In this document: positions 25,102-37,649 of the stretch, one piece after another
Layout of the letters: every line of letters begins with the position of its first letter
Position numbering within the stretch: the first letter of the stretch is position 1
Source: Axinella damicornis
Lineage: Eukaryota; Porifera; Demospongiae; Axinellida; Axinellidae
NCBI GenBank assembly: GCA_963931865.1
Contig: OZ007517.1
Span: 10,870,899 to 10,934,898, forward strand
DNA: 64,000 bases
Reading direction: 5' to 3'
Notes under the pieces: model-generated
Told to the model about the DNA's origin: nothing
Database searches by the model: none
Seen by the model: the letters and a program-made list of their open reading frames with translations, nothing else
Position numbers and translations under genes: made by a program

Positions 25102-28100
25102 ATGGAGAAAGTAGAGGTAACGGAGGCAGTGAGTACGTCAGGAGTCCAAACTTCTCACAAACTAAGCGTGGCCGATACCCTTGTGCAGGCCACGAGGGCG
25201 TTGCGCAAGCACCGCGAGTGGATGAAGAGACGCATATCCAGTATCTCGCCAGAAGACAGCGAAACTAATACCGGTAGGGAAAAGACCTCGGAGTGGGCAG
25301 TTTCAAACCCCATCCTTGAGGTTACCGTCTCTGAGGAGGAAAGCTCGGCTTCTGGTCCAGGGCACTTCTCAGCCCCGCCCCCTTTTCAAGCAAGAGGCGT
25401 ATCTGCGCCCCAGTGGTGGGACTTGATTCAGCACAAAGGGAACCTCACTAAGGTGGTTCCTCTCCCAACCCTCGCGGAGGAGGGCCTGGGATCTCGCCTG
25501 AGCGGGGCTCAAGAGGTCTTTCCTCGGAAAACACTGCCACCCCAGGCTTGGGGTAGCAACGACAATGTGAGCCAGCGAGCGGAGCAGGGAGGGAACCACA
25601 CTGTTTCAAATGATGTAGGCAGGTTCACTCACAAGGAGTCCCACACCGGTAGTGCCCCTGCAGACAGAAAGCACACAAAGAGACGCTTATCAAAATCCAG
25701 AGTTGCTCCAGCGGATGTATCTGGAAACACAGGCAAGACTGACGGGACACATCGAGTGAACAGTGCACACCCCTCTCTGACCCCCTCAGCCCCTCCTGCT
25801 GTTAATACCAACGCTTGGGGGAGTCCTACCACTCTTGATGCCTCTCTGGATGGACCAGCCATGAATCCTGCCTCACAGCCCAACTTGTCTGATGAGATCA
25901 CCATTGTGGAGTGGGAAGATCATACAGAGAGTACAACTGAACCAAGAGCAAATGAGTGTCAAGCAACTCTTCCGGAGCAATCTGGCACACTTGCTGTAGA
26001 GGGGGATCACCACACATCAGACGTGGAGCCAGAGAGTGCACGCCATGCACCTGGCATGGAGCATGTTGAGGGCCTGCAGTCTGCAGGTAGTGTCAAGGTG
26101 GTCTCCGTGAGCCCTGCACCAAAGGCACAGAGAGTTGCCTTTGCTGCACACACCAGACCTAAAGTGGGCTCAGCTGAGGTGGTGCTGGAGGGACGGAGGA
26201 CGGCAGCTGTGTCTGAAGTAGGAACTCCAACCTTAGTGTTGGATGTGAGCACACCTTCACGTCTGAGTGGGGGTAGATATCATGGTACATCTCGCGATGT
26301 GCCGCAGGCCATCTTGCAGCCAGTACTTCCCTTCACCAGAAACCGGAAGGCTGGTGTGAGTGGTATGATTGTGACCAGCTCACAGGGAAGGCCTGGTGTC
26401 CAAGGAAGAGCAAAACAATCCAGCTCTCCCACTGCGCATATGAATACGTCGGAAGAGGATGTAGCCTGCCTGGGAGGTGATGGTCGGCCCAGACCAGCCG
26501 TGGCAAGTGTAGGTGATCCTCAAGATGAGAATGGAAGAACTACAAACCACGCTGTACTTACACAAACACAGGAATGGACTCTAGAATCACAACATGCTTC
26601 ATCCTCCCTGGCTGAGACTACACTTCCCATGGGGTCACAACACACCTCCACACTCCCCACAGGGTCACAGCACACCTCCACACTCCCCACAGGGTCACAA
26701 CACACCTCCACACTCCCCACAGGGTCACAGCACACCTCCACACTCCCCACAGGGTCACAGCACACCTCCACACTCTCCACGGGGTCACAGGACACCTCCA
26801 CACTCCCCACAGGGTCACAGGACACCTCCACACTCCCCACAGGGTCACAGCACACCTCCTCCCCCCTGGCAATGAGGGCTACGGTGGGGGAAGCTACCTC
26901 TGAGTCAAGAGAGGAAGCGCTGAGGGAACTGAACCTACCTCCTCTCAGGGAGTGGCAGGAGCTATACATAGGTCAGTGTAGGCCTTGCAGTGGGGGCGCA
27001 AGGTGTTATTGTTGCCCAATGTGACCAGTACATGTACAATGGAGAATGGACCTCCTGCATTAGATGGTGGTGAAATGGTTAAGCAGCTGCCACCATTGAG
27101 GCTGCAGAGTCCCCTGTCCCCCTCCCTCACAGGCGAGCCGAACTAGCTCCTGAATGTTTGTGGTTATTGTTGACATGCTTTCTGATGGTTGTATGTGCAG
27201 ACATGGTTCTGTCCCAGAAGAGGGAGCGTGCTCCTCCGACCTACTCCATCCACCGCCGCCCAGGGGGACTTGCTCTGGCCCCTGCCTGCCCAGAGTATGG
27301 AGTGGAACAACCTTCAGAGAGGGACGGTGAGCACCTCTCACTAAAGAGATGGTACTAAAGTTGCATCAGTATGCAAGCTGCAGATCGGAGAGTAGCTTTA
27401 CTCTTCACATCCCGTGTCTTTACTCCTGCAGTGCTGAACGCCCTTTCAAGGAGTGCCAGTCTTCCCCCGGAGACTACTGACTATGACACACCCACCAAGG
27501 CAAGGCATGTCAGTGAGCCCATTTCCCAGCACAGCCCAGTCATTGTGGATCAGAGCTTCACGGACAGTCAATCAAGCCTACTGGACAGGCCGATCAGCCC
27601 ATCCAGTGGGCAGCAGGCGGGCAGCACCTTCAGACATCGCAACTCCCTCCCAATCTCAGAAATGCCTCCTGGTCCAGGACCCCTCCACCTTGCTGCTAAG
27701 TGAGTACCTGTAGCTCCTTCCTGAGCATGATGGTAACCTCTCTCTAAGGCCATTAGCACTTCCATCTCTCGGAAGCTGGACCAAGTTAACGCAGTGAATG
27801 AATGAGACTGTGAGAGGCTGTGTGTGTGGTATTCATGCAGTGTATAGGAGGGTTTGCTTTTCTGAGGGACTCACACTATTGCTGGTACACAGCAGAACCA
27901 CTGATCACCTCTGTTCTTCTCCTGGTCAGGTGTGGCAATCTGCGTCGGCTGCAAGCGCTCATCTCCCAGGGCCACAACGTGGACATGCCAGATCATGAGG
28001 GAAGAACTCCTCTCATGTACTGGTGAGGGCCCTCGGGATGGGCAGTGAAAGCATGTTGAATTAATGACCTGGGCTGTTTCCCTGTGGTATGGTCAAACGT

Positions 28101-30841
28101 GGAGACAGGAATGAGCTGGTTGGGCTAGGAATGGACTGGGAATGGTGTAATTAGTACTATGAGCCGATGTTTCACTTATTTGTTGTACATTTCCACTAGC
28201 ATCCATTCACAGGGTGTGCACCTGTCCTGTGCTGATGCTCTGATCAGAGAGGGAGCAAACCTCAACAAACTGGTGCGTGTGTCTCTCATATCCTGTGTGG
28301 GTGCATGTGAGGGCCTCCCCCTCCCCCTCTCCAGTCCTCGGACGGCTCCTCTGCGATGCATCTGGCGGCTTCAGTAGGAGCCGTGTCCCTTCTGGAACTG
28401 ATGTTGCTAAACGGTGCTGCTGCTGACCTTCATGACTTTGAGGGCCGCCTCCCTCTCCACTGGGCCTCCGCGCCACGCAGCCCTAAAGGCATTGACCTCA
28501 TCATCAAGGTCCGGCCATACCTTGTGCATGCACTCAGTATATTCCTGTATATTCATGTAGAGCAGTCAGCGTACACATGGAAGCTGCTGTTCCTATCAGT
28601 CGCTACATTAGTATTTCAGAATGCTGTAAAGTGAATTTCCCCCCCCCCCCCCCCCCCCCCCCCCTGCAGTACTCCAGCCTCGATCTGAACACCCCGGACG
28701 ATGCTGGCATGACACCCCTCATGTGGGCTGCTTACAACAACAACCCGACCGTGATCAGCTACCTCCTGGATCAGGGGGCTGACTGTGAGGAGAAGGACTC
28801 TGATGGGTACACTGCCATGCACTGGTGAGGGGCGGGGGTGTGTGTGAGGGACGGGGGTGTGTGTGAGGGGCGGGGGTGTGTGTGAGGGACGGAGGTGTGT
28901 GTGAGGGGTAGGGGGGGTGTGTGAGGGGCGGGGGTGTGTGGGATGTGTGTGAAGGGTAAGGGGGTGGGAGTGTGTGATGGGCGGGAGTGTGTGTGAGGGG
29001 TGGGTGTGTGTGATGGGCGGGTGTGTGTGAGGGGTGGGCGTGTGTGTGATGGGTGGGAGTGTGTTACTGTGAGGGGTGGGTGTGTGATGGGCAGCAGTGT
29101 GCATGTGGGTTGGTGGGTGTGTGTGTGTGATGAGTGGGTGTGATTGTGAGTGCCTTGTGATGATGGGTGTGAGTGGGTGTGTGGAGTGCAGGTGAGAAAG
29201 CCTGCTGCTCTGCTCTGCAGGGCGGTGCACATGGAGGGCACACAGAGCCTGCAGCTGCTGCTAAAACCAGACATGACATACTTCAAGGACCACCGGGGTC
29301 GCACCGTGCTGCAGCATGCCGCAGAGAAGGGGTCAATGGCTGCCTGTGAGCTCATCCTCCGGATGAGGGCTGACGCTGTCTATGATACGGACAAAATGGT
29401 TGGTCAATGGGACTTGGAATGGCTTCGTGGTACTCTAGAGCAACTACTCAACAATTAAGCCTTACACACACACACATTCACACACCCCCCACACGCACAC
29501 AGGGTCGCACTCCGCTGCACTATGCTGCAGCATGCAGCCGTGTGGATGTCTGTGCTCTGCTGCTGGACAGGGGAGGGGACGCCTCTCAGAGGGATGTGCC
29601 CGGGAAGACCCCTCTTGACTACGCCAGGGAGAAGAAAATGGACTATGTAGTGGCTCTCTTAACCTGTCACGGGACCGCAGTCGCTGACTTCACCAGGGCG
29701 TCCAGGTAGGCTTCACAGGAATAGTAGTCATAGCAACAGAGTTGAGACTCAGATGAAGGCTGCATTACGCAGGAAGTGCAAGCGTTATCACACATAAACC
29801 TGATCAAACCATGAGTGTCAGCTGAGCAGTGTCTCTCCCCCGCAGGTCAACCAGCGTGTCCTCCTTCCTCGGCCACGCGGTGAGCTTCAGTCTGCTGCCT
29901 CTACACACTGACACTGACGCCATCTCGGAGACCCTGGGAGTATCAGCTGACAGTGGGGGTGGGGGCCATGGTGATCGTTGTGAGGGTGTGGGAGGAGAGG
30001 TGGACGTGGTGAAGGGGGGCTACCTCGGGAGGTTCACCACCGACAAAAATGGTTCGGCTATACCAGATATCTGTGTGATGCACCCACATCTCTTGAGTGT
30101 TGTGATCACTGCATGTTCAATCAGCTATAGCTGCAGTCGTGTTGTTAGTTGGGATTCAGCAGAAAGACACTAGAACCGTCGTAAGGTGTACGTGTAATAG
30201 CATTGAGATGATGGCACTGCTCTCCACCAGACCCTGTACAACACTTCTATTTCTGGCTGTGTCCTGAAATGGGGACCCTGTCCTGGTCGAGAGAGACGAC
30301 ACAGGGAGGAGCAAAGTACGGGAGGGTGCTGGAGGTCCACAAGGGTCCCAGCCCAACAGTACAACACTCTGCCATGTATTCCCCAGCGGACCTGCACAAG
30401 TATGTCTTCTGGGTCATGACAGACAGGGGCGTTCTTGACCTGTTTGCATACAATGAGGATGCATATATCACATGGGTGGAAGAGATGGACAAGGTAGCTG
30501 GGAGCTGCCCAATGGCTGTGAAGGAGAAGTTGCGTCGTAGTCGTCCCACTTCTGCGTACAGTGAAATCTCCTCTGTGCCATGTCATGAGATGACAAGCGA
30601 GAATGTAAGACCAGAGGGAGCAAGAGGTTGGATGGAGTCCCTTCAGAATGACAGTGTTGCCGGTCACCATGGAGAGGGAGAGGTGTCTTTCCACAGAGCT
30701 TTAAGAGACCCTAAGACATCCACCCCAGTTCACAGTGGCAACGCACTGCCACAGATGGTGGCTGGCAGTGTAGAGAGCCCAGCGAACTTTGAACCCCACA
30801 CCACACCCACCTCACTTCCTTTCCTGGATGACCTAATATAG
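25102..30841 (+). CDS. Ankyrin-repeat and PH-domain protein
   Basis: Eleven exons join in frame: 25102-26971, 27201-27326, 27432-27699, 27930-28022, 28200-28272, 28335-28508, 28670-28824, 29221-29398, 29503-29705, 29846-30051, 30231-30841 (1318 residues). Residues 1-750 are polar and probably disordered, with a decapeptide repeat (GSQHTSTLPT) at about 512-586. Residues 755-1040 form roughly eight ankyrin repeats (EGRTPLM, DDAGMTPLMWAAY, DGYTAMHWAVHMEG, RTPLHYAAA), closest in flavour to ANKRD55/inversin. Residues 1095-1195 look like a PH domain (KGGYLGRF ... FYFWLCPEMGTLSW ... ITWVEEM). A role as a membrane-linked scaffold is inferred. I do not know an orthologue with this exact order. Exon 7 follows a poly-C tract abutting its acceptor. 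Confidence 0.85.
26637..26860 (+). repeat. Coding 30-bp minisatellite (decapeptide repeat)
   Basis: About seven to eight copies of a 30-bp unit keep frame and encode T-G-S-Q-H/D-T-S-T-L-P. Nearly identical copies point to recent expansion inside the ANK-PH gene. Confidence 0.9.
28826..29135. repeat. GT-rich minisatellite in intron
   Basis: Loose repeats of GTGTGTGAGGGGCGGGGGT fill the ANK-PH intron between 28824 and 29221. The preceding intron has a C run of about 26 (28639-28664). Confidence 0.85.
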
Positions 30842-31025
30842 ACGGCATGCAGTTCACTGGCTTATGATGTGCACATGTATTTTGGATTGACAGAAAATGA
30901 AACACTGAGAGTGAGAGAATGGGGAGAAGTAGCCTGGGTACGAGGCTAGGGGAGAAGCTGCATGCATGTTACACAGCTCTGGAAGAATAATTCACAAGTT
31001 TAAAAATAATTGACAGTAAAAACAT

Positions 31026-34000
31026 TCATACAGTCTGTTCTGCTGGTGGGTTGTCAATTCCATTGGTGTGGGTCTGACCATCCTCATACGTCGGCCGTCT
31101 GGGCGGCTCCACTGATCCAGTCTGGTACATCTGCTGTCTGGGCGGCTCCACTGATCCAGTCTGGTACATCTGCTGTCTGGGCGGCTCCACTGATCCAGTC
31201 TGGTACATCTGCTGTCTGGGCGGCTCCACTGATCCAGTCTGGTACATCTGCTGTCTGGGCGGCTCCACTGATCCAGTCAGGTACATCTGCTGTCTGGGCG
31301 GCTCCACTGATCCAGTCTGGTACATCTGCTGTCTGGGCGGCTCCACTGATCCAGTCTGGTACATCTGCTGTCTGGGCGGCTCCACTGATCCAGTCAGGTA
31401 CATCTGCTGTCTGGGCGGCTCCACTGATCCAGTCAGGTACATCTGCTGTCTGGGCGGCTCCACTGATCCAGTCAGGTACATCTGCTGTCTGGGCGGCTCC
31501 ACTGATCCAGTCTGGTACATCTGCTGTCTGGGCGGCTCCACTGATCCAGTCTGGTACATCTGCTGTCTGGGCGGCTCCACTGATCCAGTCTGGTACATCT
31601 GCTGTCTGGGTGGCTCTGGTTGTCCGTGCTCGTACACATTAGGCATTGCTTCGTGCTGTGTTGATGGCTCCAGTGTCTGTCCACTGCTAATGCTGCAAGG
31701 CAGGTGACAGAGAAGCCAATTCAAGCTGATACGATTAAACTACACTTGGAGTCTGTGCATGCTAGCAGCAGGTGGCATGCTAGCAGGTGGTGTGCTAGCA
31801 GCAGATGGCATGCTAGCAGGTGTTAAGTACAAAATAGGAAGCCGTGCAGAGCAACTAACATAATACACTCACATTAGTAGACATTCCTCTGGGTTAAGTA
31901 CAAGGGCTTCTCACAGCACAGTGCAATTCAGTTTTTCATTTTAGTAATTCCTCAGTTAACAATCAACTAATTATTACTTAAGCTCTCAATGCCCATTTCA
32001 CAGGAAGTAGTTGGCAACCACTCACCTTCTCTTCCCTTTATTCGAGATGACGAGCAGGGCCGCCAAGGTCACCACCATCACGACGGCGGCAATGAACAGC
32101 AGCTCTGCCACCAGGGTTGCAGCAAGGATGGGAATGCTGACACACGTCTCTGTTCTGGGTGCGCTTGTGTTGGACGGTCCAGGCTGTCTACACAAGGGGG
32201 CACTCCTTAGCCGTATGCTAACTGGACAGTTGTTGTTGAGGGTGATCAAACTGCCACTGGGTCCCTGAGCAGCTGCCCCCTGAGCGACCCAGTCCTCAAC
32301 ACAGCGCAGCAGTGTACCTGCAGTGCAGTTCTCAGTGCTTGTGAGGTTTGCCCTGTACGTGGCGTAGACCGGCGTGCCAGCTTCACACAGAAGAGAGCCT
32401 CCAGTGATGAGGGAGTTCTGATACACACAGCCACATCGACTGCTGATGGCTCTAGCGGTCACAAACTGAAAGAACGTTGACAATCCTCTCTCCCTCTCAG
32501 CCTGTGTGATGTGTGGGACACAAAGCCACTAGTCATAACACTTCAAACAAGAATGCAAAGCACTAAGCAAAGGCCATCGGCAGTGATAATGATGTGCCTC
32601 TATCTACTTAGCCACACTCCATATCTACTTAGCTATACTGTCCATATTCACTTAGCTACAGTCTTAGCCACATGGCCACACATACATTCCAGTCATCACA
32701 AGCTGCCAGCGGGCCTCCCCTCAGCTGGAACAGAGCTGTATCTGAGCAGCCAGATAAAACACATCTATCACTAAACGAATTACTCAATGATAATCGAGAC
32801 GTATATTAAACTATAATTATGTTACACAGTCATGCATGGGGTTATATACAGCCTTGTTCCTACCATCCAGTTTAGAGCTTAGTTTATACCTGGCACAAAG
32901 ATGATACTGCCATTGTCTGGAGAGCTTTCCTGGGACACACTCCCATCAATGTCCATGATCGTCCCGACAACGTGGAACAGGTATGTCGTATGCGGGATGA
33001 GTCCACCTACCTCCCCACAGGTGACACCGGCCGGGAACAGCTGCATTACCTCTTGAGGAGGGACGGTACTGCCACTGTAGTGTACACAGTAGTGGGTCAC
33101 ACGTACCCCACTGGGCAGGTCGAGGGCACTCCATGTTACTCTCACAGAGGTGGTACTCAACACCTCTGTACTGACGTGCCTCACCACGGCTAGGTGTGGG
33201 TGTGTGTGCAAGGATGAATTCTGCACTACTTACTAGTAAACGTTACATGGAAAACCAGCTGCAGCTAGCCAGAAACCGCCATTATAGTGGATATAACAAG
33301 GTAACCGGAAAGCTAATACGCTTTCCCTGCAGGACACACCTACTCATTTTATAGGGTGGAGCTGAGTCGACTCGAGGAAAAAAAGTTCCTATGGCAATGA
33401 TGAACTCGAACCGGCAACCTTTTGACTATAGCAGTTGATGCCACTTGCATGGCCACGCTTATTGCAGCCATTAAAGAGAAACGTGCGACCTCAAATCATT
33501 TGCAAGCTTTGGAGAGAGAGAATAATCCACAGAAAAAATTCTGGGACCAGCTGGGATTCGAACCCAAGACCTTCTGAGTACTAGTCAGACGCTCTTACCG
33601 CTAAGCCACTGGGCCCACGGCAGAGGAGCGGAAGCAAGGCTGTATATAACAGCGCAGGCTAGAGGACTTAGCCGATTCCAGCTGTCTTTCTCTCTCTCAC
33701 GGTTGTTCAAATCATTTGTTTATTTACACCGTAGCTATGGACAATTCACAGGTGATATGTGATGGCTACTTGTACCAGCTCACGGTGTTCGAAGGTAGTA
33801 AAAACAGCTTCCTCCGACCTAGCGGATCTGCGAGGAGTGTTCACAGCAATGACAGAGTAGGTGTACGTAGTCCCTGGAACCAGCCCACCCAGCAGAGAGG
33901 AGTACACCTGGCCACTTTCTAGATGCTCCGTAACGTTCACTGCTGTGGTGTTGGTTTCACTGTCACCTGTGTGGTAGTTCACCAGGTACGCGTATGACCT

Positions 34001-34616
34001 GTCAGTGGAGGAGTTAGTGCTGATCCACTGTACGGTGGCGGAGTGGAAGGTGATGCGAGTTGGGGGGAGGAGGAGGGGCTTTGGCGGTGGTGGGAGGGCT
34101 GGAAGGAGAACACATACGTGATTAGTGTGAGGAGCTCCACCCACACACACATGCCCACCCATCCACCATCACACACACCAGGGCATAGCTGGTCGATGTC
34201 CTGACAGCAGTCGCTGAACTCATGGCAGGACGAATCACAGAAGCAGGACGGGGGCTGCCCAGGACAGTTGGATGGAGACCCTTCACAGCAGGTGGTATAG
34301 CCAGCGTCGATGCACGAGCCAGGGAGGGTCTGTGCTGCGGTAGCTGCGAACGTAATATGACCGAACTTTAAAATAGTGTCGACAGTCCATGCATGCCAGA
34401 GCTGAATGCAGCTAGCAGCACCAGAGCACTGCATGAACGTATGAATATGATCTACTCCTACCGCAGTTGTGGGCTTGTAGTAGAACTAATAGTTGTCCTC
34501 ACCGATATCCACTTGCGTATATAATAATTCTAAAAAATTTCTAGCTATTGCCATTAGCACTCACACTGCAGCCGCAGAAAGCACCCGAGACAGAGTGCGA
34601 GGGCAAGCACTTCCAT
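31026..34616 (-). CDS. Single-pass receptor: SMB, two FN3 domains, TM, tandem-repeat cytoplasmic tail
   Basis: Seven exons join in phase: 34616-34565, 34343-34179, 34098-33784, 33189-32890, 32741-32686, 32465-32026, 31692-31026 (664 residues). Residues 1-17 are a signal peptide (MEVLALALCLGCFL). Exon 2 is a Cys-rich somatomedin-B-like module (PSCFCDSSCHEFSDCC). Exons 3 and 4 are each one fibronectin type III domain with N-glycosylation sequons. All of these boundaries are phase 1, typical of shuffled extracellular modules. Exon 6 has a Cys-containing juxtamembrane region and a TM helix (near 410-436) stopped by NKGKRR. The tail carries 13 copies of PPRQQMY(Q/L)TGSVE. The small exon at 32741-32686 is the weakest call. 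Adhesion or signalling is inferred from architecture; no orthologue recognised. Convergent with the ANK-PH gene (184 bp apart). Confidence 0.78.
31098..31610 (-). repeat. Coding 39-bp minisatellite in receptor tail
   Basis: Thirteen near-identical 39-bp units encode a 13-residue repeat with one Tyr each; the only recurrent change is Gln to Leu after the Tyr (MYQTG/MYLTG). A long plus-strand frame across it is an antisense shadow. Confidence 0.92.
33370..33465 (-). repeat. Second tRNA-like segment with T-run terminator
   Basis: Minus strand has GTGGCATCAAC (A-box-like), GGTTCGAGTTC (B box) and TTTTTTT. The cloverleaf is poor. Together with the element at 33543 it looks like a composite SINE. 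Confidence 0.4.
33543..33615 (-). tRNA. tRNA-Thr(AGT)-like gene or SINE head
   Basis: A 73-nt cloverleaf can be drawn: acceptor with one mismatch (position 3-70), D stem GCTT/GAGC, anticodon stem TCTGA/TCAGA around loop CTAGTAC (anticodon AGT), T arm with GTTCGAATC. A TTTTTT terminator follows a few bases downstream. The internal A and B boxes are good. It lies in an intron of the receptor gene, and a second B-box/T-run segment follows, so a tRNA-derived SINE is equally possible. Confidence 0.45.
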
Positions 34617-35000
34617 GCTGGCCGGGCCGGGAGGTACGCGCGAATTGCAATAATAATTGGTGTAAGATCGAGACCCATTCGTTCTGTAATTAAGTTTGCA
34701 TTCAATTTTGGGAAAATAATGGTCGCTCACAGTAAAGCAACCGTTACCCTAACTCTACTATCTATGAGTAAGGCAAATCACGTCCGGTTATAAAGTCCCT
34801 TGCCGTCATGCATGCACGTTTTGAGAGTAAACTGTTACACTCTGCTGTTACATGGTATCGGTATCGGGGGACCTTCAGTTCTCTCTGTAGACCCACCGAT
34901 GGACAATGTTCTGAGAACACCCTCACACTAAGAACTATCAAGGATTGTTGCAACATCGTTTATTGCAAAACTCATAATTTGAATACAAACAAAAATTGTC

Positions 35001-37609
35001 TCAGAATACCCAGGAGTTGTATGTGGAGGTCCAGGCAACGGTGGTCACCCACGATGGAAGATCATCTATCAGGTCACTGAGAAACTCTGTTTTTGACTGG
35101 GGTGGGTCAAGGTAGTGCGTTGCTATGGCAATATCCAGCCACTCCTTGGCATCTGGGTCACCCTGAACACAAGAGTTGTCATAATTATTCTCCGTAACAT
35201 ACGTAAATGTGCAATTAAGAGCCAACTGTGAGTCCATGGCTACATAATTATTAGGCAAGGCATTGTTTTCATAGCCTCGTTCCCAGGCCTTTTCACCCCA
35301 AGCTTGCAATACCAACTAGGCTCTGGGAACGAGGCCAGGAACAATAGCCCCATCCCCAGGCCTTCTCACCCCAGCGCTTGTCGCTTGCAGTACTACACTG
35401 AGGCCCATGGATCTTCTTCCAATAAACTGAAATGTACATGCATATGATGAGCAGTGCATATGATGAGCTAATCATAGCTGCCAACTGCCATGGCTCCTCC
35501 TCGCATCCTCCCTACTCACACATACCCTCCTACCCTGCAGCAATACACGTGTCAGTACAACTGCAGGCATTGTAATGCCACGTTGTCTGCCAGCAGTGGG
35601 AGCCTCTCAACTGCAGTCAGTTTGACGGTGGGCAGTGAGTTGACTGCCAGCCACCGGGAGTTGGTCTGGGATGGCTAAGTTATACTACTGAGTTAAATCC
35701 GCAGTCTACAGTCTGCAGTAGTGAGAGTACACTTGCCTTGATCTCCACCCAGAACGAGACCCCTTCCCCGCCCCCTGACCCCCGGGCATAGAACACAAAG
35801 TAGCACTCATCCCGGGGAGCTCCTGGGCAGGATGAGGAAGGAGGAACAAACTGCTCCAGAGACCAGGCTTCCATGGAGTGGCTCGCCCGGGGAGAGATGG
35901 TTGCCGTGGCCCTGTGTGGAACTACAGAGGGGGAGGGGGGGGGGGGGGGGGGGGGGGGGGGTAGCAGAGGGGATGCAGAGGATGTTCTTTCGTAGATCAA
36001 TGTGCAGAATGGTACTCCATATAAGGCTTGGTAAGCGACAGTGTGCTCTAACTGCACATACGTTTTGCCTGGAAAGTGAAGTTCCTGGAGTCAGCTGCGG
36101 TCCACTTGACAGACAGCAGCTCCAGGGAGGCTGGTTCAACTCCCCGGAGTTTTGGAGCCGGCAGATACCAGTTGTTCCTGTGATAAGGTAGCACTAAAAT
36201 GAATGGATATTTAGATTCCATACCCTACACCTTACAACAACTGCAGTCTGCAGTCTGTGCTAAGACCGACTATGCTACTAAGCTGAACACCGATGGTCTG
36301 CCAGGAGTTACCCGCTGAGGTGCCGGACTGGAATGTAGTAGGGTTGGTGGCAGTAAACCCCCTCACAGGTGCAGTCCAGGGCCTCCTTGAACTTCGGAGC
36401 AGCATCAGCTATTGGCTTCAGTCCCAAGAAGTCAAACGTGTTGATGAGCACAAAAGAGTCTGTCTGCCTCACTGTGCCGTCCATGTTGTGCAGGGTCCTG
36501 TCAGTGTGCTGTGCAGTGGAAGTACAACAACCCCAAGTGAGGGTTGCGGAACGCAATCATACACGTAAAACTGCCTTGTGTACACCTTATTCTATGGCTG
36601 CTATAGTGTCTGACAGACACATACGTACATTGTATCACATGAAAAAGACATCACTACACATATTTGGCCCACATTACTTAACCCATTGCACCCCGTAGCA
36701 GCCAAATGAGCCCGGAGGATACCCATAAGCCCATAAGATTTTATATAGGGGGGTTAATATTAGGCGTTAATACTTTGTACATGTTCTTCTGCTTCTTTGA
36801 GCTGTTTGCAGTAGTAGGTAATGAGTTAAATCTGATGAATATGAAATGGAGGTTGATTGAAAATACTAGTACAGTACTAGAAGGGTGAGAGTTGGAAGGA
36901 CTGTGTGTGTGCCTCTCTGAAGAATTATTACAAGCAGCTTCGCTCACTTCAGCTGCTGGTTCTGCTTAGGGTGTGCCTCTAGCACTGGACAGCTCACAGT
37001 TTGTGCAATGGTCGTGTGAGTATACACTTGTCACTACATTACACATACACACATGCAGAAAAGCTAGTTTAAAATGTGTAATGATTGGCTTTACAGTTGG
37101 TAGGAACAGGTTGCATTGATGTGAGGAGGGAGGTCAGGGTCCGCCAGAACAGACTAACACAGCTGTGCAAACGTTGAATTAATGAGTGGCTTTCCTCATG
37201 TCTACCTGCATAAAGAGCCTCTTTGGTCTTGGCTGGCCAGTCATGGAGTAGGCAGACATGTTTCCAGAGGCAGCTAGGAGCAGAGACATGGCATAGATTG
37301 TCAGCATGACGATGGCCGACCAGCACTTCAGCCTCTTGCTTGATGAGTAGACCACAATGGACATCTGTATTGTGTTGGGTGAGAGAATATGCGTATGTGT
37401 GGGGTGTGTGTGTTGGGAGAGGGGGGGGGGGGGGGGGGGGTGTGTGTTGGGAGAGGGGGGGGGGGGGGGGGGGGTGTGTTGGGAGAGGGGGGAGGGGGGT
37501 GTGTGTGTTGGGAGAGGGGGGAGGGTGTGTGTGTGTTGGGAGAGGGGGGAGGGGGGGGGTGTGTTGGGAGAGGGGGTGTGTGTTGGGAGAGGGGGAGGGG
37601 TGTGTTGGG

Positions 37610-37649
<40 letters not shown>

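Noticed and set aside
31010..31642. 210-codon plus-strand frame of SAVWAAPLIQSGT repeats
   Set aside because: Antisense shadow of the receptor tail repeat, which joins upstream exons in frame on the minus strand.
35545..35665. Exon-like minus-strand segment with acceptor and 37-codon frame in ERMP1
   Set aside because: Conserved C-terminal spacing fits a direct join of exons 35737 and 35162; inclusion has no in-phase donor. An alternative last exon cannot be excluded.
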